The notes under the pieces are model-generated. The model made no database searches. It worked only from the letters and a program-made list of their open reading frames with translations, and was not told the DNA's origin. Below are positions 20,491 to 29,152 of a DNA stretch of 64,000 nt, piece after piece. Where the stretch lies: NCBI RefSeq assembly GCF_003943935.1, contig NZ_RJOB01000004.1:49462-113461 (forward strand), read 5' to 3'. How positions within the stretch are numbered: position 1 is the stretch's first letter; the number at the start of each line of letters is the position of its first letter. Both the position numbers and the translations under genes were made by a program. Source of the DNA: Streptococcus mitis. GTDB taxonomy: Bacteria > Bacillota > Bacilli > Lactobacillales > Streptococcaceae.

Positions 20491-21360
20491 ATGAAGATTC
20501 AAAAAAGTTTTAAAGGGCAGTCTCCCTATGGCAAGCTGTATCTAGTGGCAACGCCGATTGGCAATCTAGATGATATGACCTTTCGTGCTATCCAAACCCT
20601 GAAAGAAGTGGATTGGATTGCGGCTGAGGACACGCGCAATACAGGTCTTTTGCTCAAGCATTTTGACATTTCTACCAAGCAAATCAGTTTTCATGAGCAC
20701 AATGCCAAGGAAAAAATTCCTGATTTGATTGGTTTTCTGAAAGCAGGGCAAAGTATTGCTCAGGTCTCCGATGCGGGTCTGCCTAGCATCTCAGACCCTG
20801 GGCATGACTTGGTTAAGGCAGCTATTGAGGAAGAAATTACAGTTGTTACAGTTCCAGGTGCCTCTGCAGGGATTTCAGCCTTGATTGCCAGTGGTTTAGC
20901 ACCACAGCCACATATCTTTTACGGCTTTTTACCCAGAAAATCAGGCCAGCAAAAGCAATTTTTCGACTCGAAAAAAGACTATCCAGAAACCCAGATTTTC
21001 TATGAATCGCCTCATCGTGTGGCAGATACATTGAAAAATATGCTAGAAGTCTACGGTGACCGCTCGGTAGTCTTGGTCAGAGAATTGACCAAGATTTATG
21101 AAGAATACCAAAGAGGAAAGATCTCTGAATTGCTAGAAAGCATTGCTGAAACGCCACTCAAGGGCGAATGCCTTCTCATTGTTGAAGGTGCCAGCCAAGA
21201 TGTGGAGGAAAAAGACGAGGAAGACTTGTTCTTAGAAATCCAATCCCGCATCCAGCAAGGTATGAAGAAAAATCAAGCTATCAAGGAAGTTGCTAAGATT
21301 TACCAGTGGAATAAAAGCCAGCTCTATGCTGCTTACCACGATTGGGAAGAAAATGACTAA
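20491..21360 (+). CDS. rsmI: 16S rRNA (cytidine-1402 2'-O) methyltransferase
   Basis: A 289-residue tetrapyrrole-methylase-fold enzyme that methylates C1402 in the decoding centre of 16S rRNA using S-adenosylmethionine. Diagnostic segments are LYLVATPIGNLDDMT, AAEDTRNT and VSDAGLPSISDPG near residue 90, with VPGASAG near residue 110. It is directly behind yabA. A terminator follows at 21364. Confidence 0.96.
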   Translation: MKIQKSFKGQSPYGKLYLVATPIGNLDDMTFRAIQTLKEVDWIAAEDTRNTGLLLKHFDISTKQISFHEHNAKEKIPDLIGFLKAGQSIAQVSDAGLPSISDPGHDLVKAAIEEEITVVTVPGASAGISALIASGLAPQPHIFYGFLPRKSGQQKQFFDSKKDYPETQIFYESPHRVADTLKNMLEVYGDRSVVLVRELTKIYEEYQRGKISELLESIAETPLKGECLLIVEGASQDVEEKDEEDLFLEIQSRIQQGMKKNQAIKEVAKIYQWNKSQLYAAYHDWEEND

Positions 21361-21363
21361 ACA

Positions 21364-21390
21364 GGGAAGTTTGCCTTCTTCCCTTTTTTT
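21364..21390 (+). terminator. Terminator of tmk-holB-yabA-rsmI
   Basis: GGGAAG, 8-nt loop, CTTCCC, then TTTTTTT. Confidence 0.8.
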
Positions 21391-21432
21391 GTTATACTAG
21401 TAGAAGAAAAAAATAGAAAGATTTGTGGGAGT

Positions 21433-21560
21433 GAAAAAGTCCTGTGGACTTTTTCAGCCTGAGCCAAGAAACTCGAAAGCGAAGTAAGTCCTGTGGACTT
21501 TTTCAGCCTGAGCCAGAAAACTCGAGAGCGAGGAAAGTCCGATTGGCTTTTTCAATGTGA
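21433..21560 (+). repeat. 2.5 tandem copies of a 49-bp hairpin-bearing unit
   Basis: Unit 1 is 21437-21485, unit 2 is 21486-21534, and a decayed third copy begins at 21535. Each begins AAGTCC. The first copy forms a perfect hairpin (GAAAAAGTCC, TGT, GGACTTTTTC; 21433-21455). The unit continues TTTTTCAGCCTGAGCCA and an A-rich CTCGAAAGCGA stretch. It fills most of the rsmI-trmFO gap, in the trmFO leader if transcription starts near TATACT at 21393. Confidence 0.8.
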
Positions 21561-21596
21561 AACTTGTCTTCACACTCCCAAAGAGGTATTAGTGTC

Positions 21597-22931
21597 GTGT
21601 CTCAATCTTATATCAATGTTATCGGTGCTGGTTTGGCAGGTTCTGAAGCAGCCTACCAAATCGCAGAGCGTGGTATTCCAGTTAAACTTTATGAAATGCG
21701 TGGTGTCAAGTCAACACCTCAACATAAAACAGACAATTTTGCTGAGTTAGTTTGTTCTAATTCCCTTCGTGGGGATGCTCTTACAAATGCTGTCGGGCTT
21801 CTCAAGGAAGAAATGCGTCGCTTGGGTTCTGTTATTTTGGAATCTGCTGAGGCTACACGGGTTCCTGCAGGTGGTGCGCTTGCGGTGGACCGTGATGGTT
21901 TCTCACAGATGGTGACTGAAAAAGTGACCAACCACCCCTTGATTGAAGTGGTTCGTGATGAAATTACAGAATTACCAACAGATGTTATCACAGTTGTGGC
22001 TACTGGTCCCTTGACTAGTGATGCCCTAGCTGAGAAAATTCATGCCCTTAATAATGGAGATGGTTTCTATTTCTACGATGCGGCAGCGCCTATTATCGAC
22101 GTCAATACCATCGATATGAGCAAGGTCTATCTCAAATCACGTTATGATAAGGGAGAAGCGGCCTACCTCAATGCTCCAATGACCAAGCAAGAGTTTATGG
22201 ATTTCCATGAAGCCTTGGTCAATGCTGAAGAAGCACCGCTTAATTCTTTTGAAAAAGAAAAGTACTTTGAAGGATGTATGCCTATCGAAGTCATGGCCAA
22301 ACGAGGCATTAAAACTATGCTTTATGGTCCTATGAAACCAGTCGGTCTTGAGTATCCAGACGATTACACAGGCCCTCGTGATGGAGAATTCAAAACACCG
22401 TACGCGGTTGTGCAACTTCGTCAGGATAATGCAGCTGGTAGCCTCTACAATATCGTTGGTTTCCAGACTCACCTAAAATGGGGAGAACAAAAGCGTGTCT
22501 TCCAAATGATTCCAGGTCTTGAAAATGCTGAGTTTGTACGTTATGGTGTCATGCACCGCAATTCTTATATGGATTCACCAAATCTTCTTGAGCAAACCTA
22601 TCGTTCCAAGAAACAGTCAAACCTCTTCTTTGCTGGTCAAATGACGGGTGTGGAAGGCTATGTTGAGTCAGCTGCTTCAGGCTTGGTTGCGGGAATTAAC
22701 GCGGCTCGTCTCTTCAAGGGAGAAAGCGAGGCTATTTTCCCAGAAACAACAGCGATTGGAAGCTTAGCTCATTACATCACCCATGCCGACAGCAAACATT
22801 TCCAACCAATGAATGTCAATTTTGGAATCATCAAGGAGTTGGAAGGCGAACGTATCCGCGATAAGAAGGCTCGTTATGAAAAAATTGCAGAGCGTGCCCT
22901 CAGCGACTTAGAGGAATTTTTGACTGTCTAA
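21597..22931 (+). CDS. trmFO: tRNA uridine-54 methyltransferase TrmFO (folate- and FAD-dependent)
   Basis: A 444-residue flavoprotein that makes m5U54 in tRNA using methylenetetrahydrofolate. The N-terminal FAD-binding [17 protein letters not shown] is clear. The segment [20 protein letters not shown] carries the family cysteine, and a second reads FEGCMPIE near residue 222. GTG at 21597 is chosen: it gives the family N-terminus ([14 protein letters not shown]) and AGAGG lies 10 nt upstream. An earlier in-frame ATG (21564) would add 11 unrelated residues. It was formerly named gid. Confidence 0.96.
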   Translation: MSQSYINVIGAGLAGSEAAYQIAERGIPVKLYEMRGVKSTPQHKTDNFAELVCSNSLRGDALTNAVGLLKEEMRRLGSVILESAEATRVPAGGALAVDRDGFSQMVTEKVTNHPLIEVVRDEITELPTDVITVVATGPLTSDALAEKIHALNNGDGFYFYDAAAPIIDVNTIDMSKVYLKSRYDKGEAAYLNAPMTKQEFMDFHEALVNAEEAPLNSFEKEKYFEGCMPIEVMAKRGIKTMLYGPMKPVGLEYPDDYTGPRDGEFKTPYAVVQLRQDNAAGSLYNIVGFQTHLKWGEQKRVFQMIPGLENAEFVRYGVMHRNSYMDSPNLLEQTYRSKKQSNLFFAGQMTGVEGYVESAASGLVAGINAARLFKGESEAIFPETTAIGSLAHYITHADSKHFQPMNVNFGIIKELEGERIRDKKARYEKIAERALSDLEEFLTV

Positions 22932-22978
22932 TTTTTTTGAAAGAATTGCTCATGATACTATAAAAATCTTAGAAATTG

Positions 22979-22987
22979 TGATAAAAT
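22979..22987 (+). promoter_or_regulatory. Extended -10 promoter of pyrH-frr
   Basis: TGATAAAAT, a TGn-TAAAAT element 28 bp before the pyrH start. Confidence 0.5.
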
Positions 22988-23014
22988 AGGTAGGATAAAA
23001 AAAGGAGAGTGAAA

Positions 23015-23752
23015 ATGGCGAATCCAAAGTATAAACGTATTTTAATCAAGTTATCAGGTGAAGCCCTTGCCGGTGAACGTGGCGTAGGGATTGATATCCA
23101 AACAGTTCAAACAATCGCAAAAGAGATTCAAGAAGTTCATAGCTTAGGTATCGAAATTGCCCTTGTTATTGGTGGAGGAAATCTCTGGCGTGGTGAACCT
23201 GCTGCAGAAGCAGGAATGGACCGAGTTCAGGCAGATTACACAGGAATGCTTGGGACCGTTATGAATGCTCTTGTGATGGCAGATTCATTGCAACAAGTTG
23301 GTGTCGATACTCGAGTGCAAACTGCCATTGCCATGCAACAAGTGGCAGAGCCTTATGTCCGTGGACGTGCCCTTCGTCACCTTGAAAAAGGCCGTATCGT
23401 TATCTTTGGTGCTGGAATTGGTTCACCTTACTTCTCAACTGATACAACAGCAGCCCTTCGTGCAGCTGAAATAGAAGCGGATGCCATCCTCATGGCTAAA
23501 AATGGTGTCGATGGTGTTTACAATGCCGATCCTAAGAAAGACAAGACAGCTGTTAAGTTTGAAGAATTGACCCACCGTGACGTTATCAATAAAGGTCTTC
23601 GTATCATGGACTCAACAGCTTCAACCCTCTCAATGGACAACGACATTGACTTGGTTGTCTTCAATATGAATCAACCAGGCAACATCAAACGTGTCGTATT
23701 TGGTGAAAATATCGGAACAACAGTTTCAAATAATATCGAAGAAAAGGAATAA
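23015..23752 (+). CDS. pyrH: UMP kinase
   Basis: A 245-residue hexameric bacterial UMP kinase. Visible are [14 protein letters not shown] (amino-acid-kinase fold phosphate loop), [10 protein letters not shown], and [14 protein letters not shown] near residue 165. ATG 23015 follows GGAGAG by 5 nt and gives MANPKYKR; an ATG 6 nt earlier is too close to the ribosome-binding site. frr follows after 8 bp. Confidence 0.97.
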   Translation: MANPKYKRILIKLSGEALAGERGVGIDIQTVQTIAKEIQEVHSLGIEIALVIGGGNLWRGEPAAEAGMDRVQADYTGMLGTVMNALVMADSLQQVGVDTRVQTAIAMQQVAEPYVRGRALRHLEKGRIVIFGAGIGSPYFSTDTTAALRAAEIEADAILMAKNGVDGVYNADPKKDKTAVKFEELTHRDVINKGLRIMDSTASTLSMDNDIDLVVFNMNQPGNIKRVVFGENIGTTVSNNIEEKE

Positions 23753-23760
23753 AAAAGATT

Positions 23761-24318
23761 ATGGCTAACGCAATTATTGAAAAAGCTAAAGAGAGAATGA
23801 CCCAGTCTCACCAATCACTTGCTCGTGAATTTGGTGGTATCCGTGCCGGCCGTGCCAATGCAAGCTTGCTTGACCGTGTACATGTAGAATACTATGGAGT
23901 AGAAACTCCTCTTAATCAAATCGCTTCAATTACGATTCCAGAAGCACGTGTTTTGTTGGTAACACCATTTGACAAGTCTTCATTGAAAGATATCGAACGT
24001 GCTTTGAACGCTTCTGATCTTGGTATTACACCAGCTAACGACGGTTCTGTGATTCGCTTGGTTATCCCTGCTCTTACAGAAGAAACTCGTCGTGACCTTG
24101 CTAAAGAAGTGAAGAAGGTCGGTGAGAATGCTAAAGTGGCTGTTCGCAATATCCGTCGTGATGCTATGGACGAAGCAAAGAAACAAGAAAAAGCAAAAGA
24201 AATCACTGAAGACGAATTGAAGACTCTTGAAAAAGACATTCAAAAAGTAACAGACGATGCTGTTAAACACATCGACGACATGACTGCCAACAAAGAGAAA
24301 GAACTTTTGGAAGTCTAA
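23761..24318 (+). CDS. frr: Ribosome recycling factor
   Basis: A 185-residue protein that works with EF-G to split post-termination ribosomes. The three-helix bundle with central beta domain is recognisable by [23 protein letters not shown] and DRGRR-like [10 protein letters not shown]. The pyrH-frr pair is the usual order. A terminator at 24329 ends the unit. Confidence 0.97.
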   Translation: MANAIIEKAKERMTQSHQSLAREFGGIRAGRANASLLDRVHVEYYGVETPLNQIASITIPEARVLLVTPFDKSSLKDIERALNASDLGITPANDGSVIRLVIPALTEETRRDLAKEVKKVGENAKVAVRNIRRDAMDEAKKQEKAKEITEDELKTLEKDIQKVTDDAVKHIDDMTANKEKELLEV

Positions 24319-24328
24319 AAATAAACAG

Positions 24329-24361
24329 AAAAACTCAGTTGGCATTGCTGGCTGAGTTTTA
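24329..24361 (+). terminator. Terminator of pyrH-frr
   Basis: AAAACTCAG, 13-nt loop, CTGAGTTTTAT. The ribosome-binding site of cvfB follows within 10 bp. Confidence 0.7.
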
Positions 24362-24377
24362 TTCGAAAGAAGGAAAT

Positions 24378-25232
24378 ATGAATACAAATCTTGCAAGTTT
24401 TATCGTTGGACTCATCATCGATGAAAATGATCGTTTTTACTTTGTGCAAAAGGATGGCCAGACCTATGCGCTTGCCAAGGAAGAAGGTCAACATACAGTA
24501 GGCGACACGGTTAAAGGTTTTGCCTACACGGATATGAAGCAAAAGCTCCGCTTGACCACTTTAGAAGTAACTGCCACTCAGGACCAATTTGGTTGGGGAA
24601 CTGTAACAGAAGTACGCAAGGACTTGGGAGTCTTTGTCGATACAGGCCTACCTGACAAGGAAATCGTTGTGTCACTCGATATCCTCCCTGAGCTCAAGGA
24701 ACTCTGGCCTAAGAAGGGAGACCAACTCTACATCCGTCTTGAAGTGGACAAGAAAGACCGTATCTGGGGCCTCTTGGCTTATCAAGAAGACTTCCAACGT
24801 CTAGCTCGTCCTGCTTACAACAATATGCAGAACCAAAACTGGCCAGCCATTGTTTACCGTCTCAAGTTGTCAGGAACCTTTGTTTACCTGCCAGAGAATA
24901 ACATGCTTGGCTTTATCCATCCTAGCGAGCGCTACGCAGAGCCACGTTTGGGGCAAGTCTTAGATGCGCGTGTCATTGGTTTCCGCGAGGTTGACCGTAC
25001 GCTGAATCTCTCCCTCAAACCACGTTCCTTTGAAATGTTGGAAAATGATGCTCAGATGATTTTGACTTACTTGGAAAGTAATGGAGGTTTTATGACCTTG
25101 AATGATAAGTCATCCCCTGAGGATATCAAGGCAACCTTTGGTATTTCTAAAGGTCAGTTTAAGAAAGCACTCGGTGGCTTGATGAAGGCTGGTAAAATCA
25201 AGCAAGACCAGTTTGGGACAGAGTTGATTTAG
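24378..25232 (+). CDS. cvfB: S1-domain RNA-binding protein, CvfB family
   Basis: A 284-residue protein with tandem S1-like beta-barrels (about 5-65, 65-135 and 145-215) and a C-terminal winged-helix-like segment ([20 protein letters not shown]). S. aureus CvfB is a virulence-linked RNA-binding protein of this layout. ATG 24378 follows AAGGAAAT; an in-frame ATG 39 nt earlier lies in the terminator stem. The UPF0346 gene starts 8 bp after the stop. Confidence 0.88.
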   Translation: MNTNLASFIVGLIIDENDRFYFVQKDGQTYALAKEEGQHTVGDTVKGFAYTDMKQKLRLTTLEVTATQDQFGWGTVTEVRKDLGVFVDTGLPDKEIVVSLDILPELKELWPKKGDQLYIRLEVDKKDRIWGLLAYQEDFQRLARPAYNNMQNQNWPAIVYRLKLSGTFVYLPENNMLGFIHPSERYAEPRLGQVLDARVIGFREVDRTLNLSLKPRSFEMLENDAQMILTYLESNGGFMTLNDKSSPEDIKATFGISKGQFKKALGGLMKAGKIKQDQFGTELI

Positions 25233-25240
25233 GGAGACAT

Positions 25241-25456
25241 ATGAGAAAATCATTTTACACTTGGCTCATGACCGAGCGCAACCCTAAAAGTAACAGCCCC
25301 AAAGCAATTTTGGCAGACCTCGCTTTTGAAGAGTCAGCCTTCCCAAAACACACAGATGATTTTGATGAGGTGAGTCGCTTTTTGGAGGAGCACGCTAGTT
25401 TCTCTTTCAACCTAGGAGACTTTGACGCTATCTGGCAAGAATACTTAGAACACTAG
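25241..25456 (+). CDS. UPF0346 (YozE-like) small protein
   Basis: A 71-residue acidic protein starting [17 protein letters not shown], the signature of the UPF0346/YozE family, a small helical fold of unknown function. It has no membrane segment. It is probably co-transcribed with cvfB, 8 bp upstream. Confidence 0.88.
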   Translation: MRKSFYTWLMTERNPKSNSPKAILADLAFEESAFPKHTDDFDEVSRFLEEHASFSFNLGDFDAIWQEYLEH

Positions 25457-25539
25457 CGTATTCACTGGGTTTGGGCTAGTAATTTCTCCCTCCCTCTGCT
25501 ATAATAAAAAGAAATAAAAGAATTAGAGAGGTTCTTTAT

Positions 25540-26535
25540 TTGAAGGAACATTCAATAGACATTCAACTGAGTCATCCAGATGACCTGTTTCATCTTTTTG
25601 GTTCCAATGAACGCCATCTTCGTTTGATGGAAGAAGAGCTTGATGTGGTGATTCATGCTCGTACGGAGATTGTGCAGGTTTTGGGAGAGGAGACTGCCTG
25701 TGAAGAGGCTCGTCAGGTTATTCAAGCCCTCATGGTCTTGGTAAATCGTGGGATGACCGTTGGTACGCCAGATGTGGTCACTGCGATTAGCATGGTCAAA
25801 AACGATGAAATCGACAAGTTTGTCGCCCTTTACGAAGAAGAAATTATCAAGGACAATACAGGGAAGCCTATCCGTGTCAAAACCTTGGGTCAAAAACTTT
25901 ATGTGGATAGTGTCAAACAGCATGATGTGACCTTTGGAATCGGGCCCGCAGGAACAGGGAAGACCTTTCTTGCAGTTACTTTGGCCGTGACAGCCCTTAA
26001 ACGTGGGCAGGTCAAACGGATTATCTTAACACGTCCAGCGGTGGAAGCAGGAGAGAGTCTAGGTTTTCTTCCGGGTGATCTTAAGGAGAAAGTGGATCCT
26101 TACCTTCGACCTGTTTATGATGCCTTGTATCAGATTCTGGGAAAAGACCAGACGACTCGTCTCATGGAGCGTGAAATTATCGAGATTGCACCCCTTGCCT
26201 ATATGCGTGGACGGACCTTGGAGGATGCCTTTATCATTCTCGATGAGGCGCAAAACACGACTATCATGCAGATGAAGATGTTCTTGACTCGTTTAGGCTT
26301 TAATTCTAAGATGATTGTCAATGGAGATATCAGTCAGATTGACCTTCCGCGTAACGTCAAGTCCGGTTTGATTGATGCCCAAGAAAAGCTCAAGAACATT
26401 CACCAGATTGACTTTGTTCATTTTTCAGCTAAGGATGTGGTTCGCCATCCAGTTGTCGCTCAGATTATTCGAGCTTATGAACCAGCTCCAATCAAAAAAG
26501 AAGAGAGTGAAGAAGTCCAAGAAGAAACAGAATAG
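25540..26535 (+). CDS. phoH: PhoH-like ATPase, TTG start
   Basis: A 331-residue PhoH-family P-loop protein. Walker A GPAGTGKTFLAV lies near residue 131 and Walker B FIILDEAQNTT near residue 235, with an N-terminal KH-like segment. The family is linked to RNA metabolism and works near ybeY in many genomes; here ybeY is 13 kb away. The start is TTG, supported by AGAGAGG 8 nt upstream and by family-like residues from the first codon. The C-terminus is a Glu/Lys tail. Confidence 0.93.
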   Translation: MKEHSIDIQLSHPDDLFHLFGSNERHLRLMEEELDVVIHARTEIVQVLGEETACEEARQVIQALMVLVNRGMTVGTPDVVTAISMVKNDEIDKFVALYEEEIIKDNTGKPIRVKTLGQKLYVDSVKQHDVTFGIGPAGTGKTFLAVTLAVTALKRGQVKRIILTRPAVEAGESLGFLPGDLKEKVDPYLRPVYDALYQILGKDQTTRLMEREIIEIAPLAYMRGRTLEDAFIILDEAQNTTIMQMKMFLTRLGFNSKMIVNGDISQIDLPRNVKSGLIDAQEKLKNIHQIDFVHFSAKDVVRHPVVAQIIRAYEPAPIKKEESEEVQEETE

Positions 26536-26536
26536 C

Positions 26537-26575
26537 AAAAAAGAGCAGTTCAGGTGGAATTGCTCTTTCTTTTAT
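26537..26575. terminator. Bidirectional terminator between phoH and ald
   Basis: AAAGAGCA (26540-26547) pairs with TGCTCTTT (26561-26568), with an A-run before and T-run after. It serves convergent genes. Confidence 0.75.
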
Positions 26576-26591
26576 CTGATAATTAGATTTT

Positions 26592-27704
26592 TTAGATTAG
26601 TTCATCAATTGGAGTATGTTTTTTATCGAGACCTTGGGCTACTGGAAGACTGGTTAAGTAACCTTGATAAGTAGTAACACCTTGGCGCAAGCCCTCATCT
26701 TCAGAGATTGCTTGTACAAAACCTTTACCAGCCAAAGCTTCGATATAAGGAAGAGTGACATTGGTTAGGGCAATGGTTGAAGTACGAGCAACCGCACCAG
26801 GGATATTAGCAACGGCATAGTGGAGCACACCGTGTTTTTCATAGACAGGCTCATCGTGCGTTGTCACACGGTCAGCTGTTTCGATAACACCACCTTGGTC
26901 AACAGCAACGTCAACGATGACAGAGCCTGGACGCATTTGTTGGACCATCTCATCTGTGACCAGTTTTGGTGCCTTGGCACCTGGGATGAGAACCGCTCCG
27001 ATGACCACATCCGCATCTCTCACACTGGCTTCGATGTTGAAAGAATTTGACATAAGAGTTTGAATTTGGTGACCAAAGACCTCCTCTAAAACGGAGAGAC
27101 GTTTAGCACTGATATCAAGGATGGTTACTTGAGCACCAATACCAAGCGCAATTCGAGCAGCATGGGTCCCTACGACACCGCCACCGATGATGGTTACTTT
27201 CCCTTTAGGTACACCCGGCACACCACCTAGTAAGACACCAGAACCTCCTGCTTGCTTAGTTAGGAAATGAGCACCGATTTGGACTGCCATACGGCCTGCA
27301 ACCTCACTCATAGGTACGAGGAGTGGTAATTGACCTTGGGAATCACGGACAGTTTCATAGGCAATCCCAGTTGTTTTTGCTTCCAACATAGCATCTGCTA
27401 ATTCTGGAGCAGCGGCCATGTGCAAGTAGGTGAAGAGAAGCAGGTCGTCACGTAAGTAACCATATTCAGAAGCTAGTGGTTCTTTTACTTTCACGACCAA
27501 CTCAGCTGACCAGGCTTCACCAGCAGTAGCGACAATTTCAGCTCCTTGCTTTTGATAGTCAGCATCAGTAAAGCCAGAACCAAGACCAGCATTTGTTTCG
27601 ATAAGGACGCGATGACCACGGCCGACTAAGCTGTGGACACCAGCAGGTGTTAGGGCAACACGGTTTTCATTATTCTTAATTTCTTTTGGAATTCCGATTA
27701 ACAT
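26592..27704 (-). CDS. ald: Alanine dehydrogenase, intact
   Basis: A 370-residue enzyme that interconverts L-alanine and pyruvate with NAD. It begins [20 protein letters not shown]. The NAD-binding segment is [22 protein letters not shown] near residue 170, and the active-site HMAAAPEL lies near residue 95. The reading frame is complete with no stop or frameshift. As I recall, the pneumococcal copy is often annotated as disrupted, so an intact gene is notable. A cre-like site lies 83 bp upstream (27787). Confidence 0.96.
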   Translation of the reverse strand: MLIGIPKEIKNNENRVALTPAGVHSLVGRGHRVLIETNAGLGSGFTDADYQKQGAEIVATAGEAWSAELVVKVKEPLASEYGYLRDDLLLFTYLHMAAAPELADAMLEAKTTGIAYETVRDSQGQLPLLVPMSEVAGRMAVQIGAHFLTKQAGGSGVLLGGVPGVPKGKVTIIGGGVVGTHAARIALGIGAQVTILDISAKRLSVLEEVFGHQIQTLMSNSFNIEASVRDADVVIGAVLIPGAKAPKLVTDEMVQQMRPGSVIVDVAVDQGGVIETADRVTTHDEPVYEKHGVLHYAVANIPGAVARTSTIALTNVTLPYIEALAGKGFVQAISEDEGLRQGVTTYQGYLTSLPVAQGLDKKHTPIDELI

Positions 27705-27786
27705 AGAGAAAAACTCCCTTTCTATTGACGGGTTGTAAATGATTTATCACATTATCTATAAAATAAGGTGATGATTTTATTCTATA

Positions 27787-27800
27787 TGAAACCGCTTTAA
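27787..27800 (-). promoter_or_regulatory. cre-like CcpA site upstream of ald
   Basis: On the minus strand TTAAAGCGGTTTCA matches the cre consensus TGWAANCGNTNWCA at 13 of 14 positions. It lies between divergent ald and the acetyltransferase gene, so it could act on either. No binding is shown. Confidence 0.5.
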
Positions 27801-27874
27801 AAAGCAAGAAAAATTTGTTGTAATTTATTTTTTATGCTAGACTGGTAGAAAATATTTTTAAATGGAGGAGAAGT

Positions 27875-28444
27875 ATGGAATCAATCTTTTTAAAACTATC
27901 CCAGTATCCAACAATGGAGACAGAGCGTTTATTGCTTAGACCTGTAACTTTGGATGATGCGGAAGCAATGTTTGAATATGCCTCGGACAGAGAAAATACG
28001 CGTTACACTTTTCCAACCAATCAAAGCTTGGAAGAAACTCAAAATAATATTGCTCAGTTCTACTTGGCCAATCCCTTGGGACGGTGGGGGATAGGACTAA
28101 AAAGCAATGGCAAATTTATCGGAACCATTGATTTGCACAAGATTGATCCTGCTCTTAAGAAGGCAGCTATTGGCTATATTATCAATAAAAAGTATTGGAA
28201 TCAAGGATTAACGACAGAAGCCAATCGTGCTGTGATTGAGCTAGCTTTTGAGAAGATAGGGATGAATAAGTTGATTGCCCTTCACGATAAGAATAATCCT
28301 GCGTCTGGAAAGGTCATGGAGAAATCAGGAATGCGTTTTTCCCACGAAGAAGCTTATGCTTGTATTGACCAGCATGAAGAAGGCCGAATCGTGACAAGAG
28401 TTCATTATGTCTTGACCAAGGAAGACTATTTTGCAAATAAATAA
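27875..28444 (+). CDS. GNAT acetyltransferase, RimJ/RimL type
   Basis: A 189-residue N-acetyltransferase. The N-terminal ETERLLLRPVTLDDAEAMFEYASD is typical of the RimJ/RimL branch. The acetyl-CoA region lies around IGYIINKKYWNQGLTTEANRAV, where the usual Q/R-x-x-G-x-G/A loop reads WNQGLTT. NPASGKVMEKSGMRF follows. The substrate is unknown. TGGAGGAGAAGT precedes the ATG. A terminator follows directly. Confidence 0.88.
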   Translation: MESIFLKLSQYPTMETERLLLRPVTLDDAEAMFEYASDRENTRYTFPTNQSLEETQNNIAQFYLANPLGRWGIGLKSNGKFIGTIDLHKIDPALKKAAIGYIINKKYWNQGLTTEANRAVIELAFEKIGMNKLIALHDKNNPASGKVMEKSGMRFSHEEAYACIDQHEEGRIVTRVHYVLTKEDYFANK

Positions 28445-28476
28445 GCAGTTGAAAAGAAATTTTCAACTGTTTTTTC
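28445..28476 (+). terminator. Terminator of the acetyltransferase gene
   Basis: CAGTTGAAAA, short loop, TTTCAACTG, then TTTTTT. It lies 8 bp before the ComX box of comEA. Confidence 0.8.
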
Positions 28477-28483
28477 TTCCTCT

Positions 28484-28491
28484 TACGAATA
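28484..28491 (+). promoter_or_regulatory. ComX box (cin-box) of comEA-comEC
   Basis: A perfect TACGAATA, the sequence read by the alternative sigma factor ComX in streptococcal late competence promoters, 20 bp before the comEA start. The same octamer is at 47942 upstream of coiA. Confidence 0.9.
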
Positions 28492-28510
28492 ATCTAAGAG
28501 AGGAGAAAAT

Positions 28511-29152
28511 ATGGAAGCAATTATCGAGAAAATCAAAGAGTATAAAATCATTGTCATCTGTACTGGTCTGGGCTTACTTGTAGGAGGATTTTTCCTGCTA
28601 AAACCATCTCCACAAACACCTGTCAAGGAAACGAATTTGCAGGCTGAAGTTGCAGCTGTTTCCAAGGATTCGGTATCCGAAAATGAAGTGAAGAAGGAAG
28701 AACCGGTTGAACAAGATCTAATCACAGTAGATGTAAAAGGCGCTGTTAAAGCACCTGGAATTTATGATTTGCCGGTAGGTAGTCGGGTCAATGATGCCGT
28801 TCAGAAGGCTGGTGGCTTGACAGAGCAAGCAGACAGCAAGTCGCTCAATCTAGCTCAGAAAGTTAGTGATGAAGCCCTGGTTTATGTTCCAACTAAGGGA
28901 GAAGAAGCAGCTAGTCAACAGACTGCTTCTGGGACGGCCTCTTCAACGAGCAAGGAAAAGAAAATCAATCTCAACAAGGCCAGTCTGGAAGAACTCAAGC
29001 AGGTCAAAGGCTTGGGAGGAAAACGAGCTCAGGATATTATCGATCATCGTGAGACGAATGGCAAATTCAAGTCGGTTGATGAACTTAAGAAGGTCTCTGG
29101 CATTGGTGCTAAAACGATAGAAAAGCTAAAAGACTATGTTACAGTGGATTAA
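28511..29152 (+). CDS. comEA: ComEA DNA receptor (CelA)
   Basis: A 213-residue membrane-anchored DNA-binding protein needed for uptake of double-stranded DNA. One N-terminal membrane segment lies at about 11-32. A flexible linker and an SLBB domain (ITVDVKGAVKAPGIYDLPVGSR) follow. A C-terminal helix-hairpin-helix pair (INLNKASLEELKQVKGLGGK, VDELKKVSGIGAKTIEKLK) binds DNA. It is driven by a ComX box and overlaps comEC by 17 nt. No comEB lies between them, as is usual in streptococci. Confidence 0.97.
   Translation: MEAIIEKIKEYKIIVICTGLGLLVGGFFLLKPSPQTPVKETNLQAEVAAVSKDSVSENEVKKEEPVEQDLITVDVKGAVKAPGIYDLPVGSRVNDAVQKAGGLTEQADSKSLNLAQKVSDEALVYVPTKGEEAASQQTASGTASSTSKEKKINLNKASLEELKQVKGLGGKRAQDIIDHRETNGKFKSVDELKKVSGIGAKTIEKLKDYVTVD

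Noticed and set aside
21437-21560. CRISPR array
   Set aside because: The repeats are head-to-tail without unique spacers and there are no cas genes.
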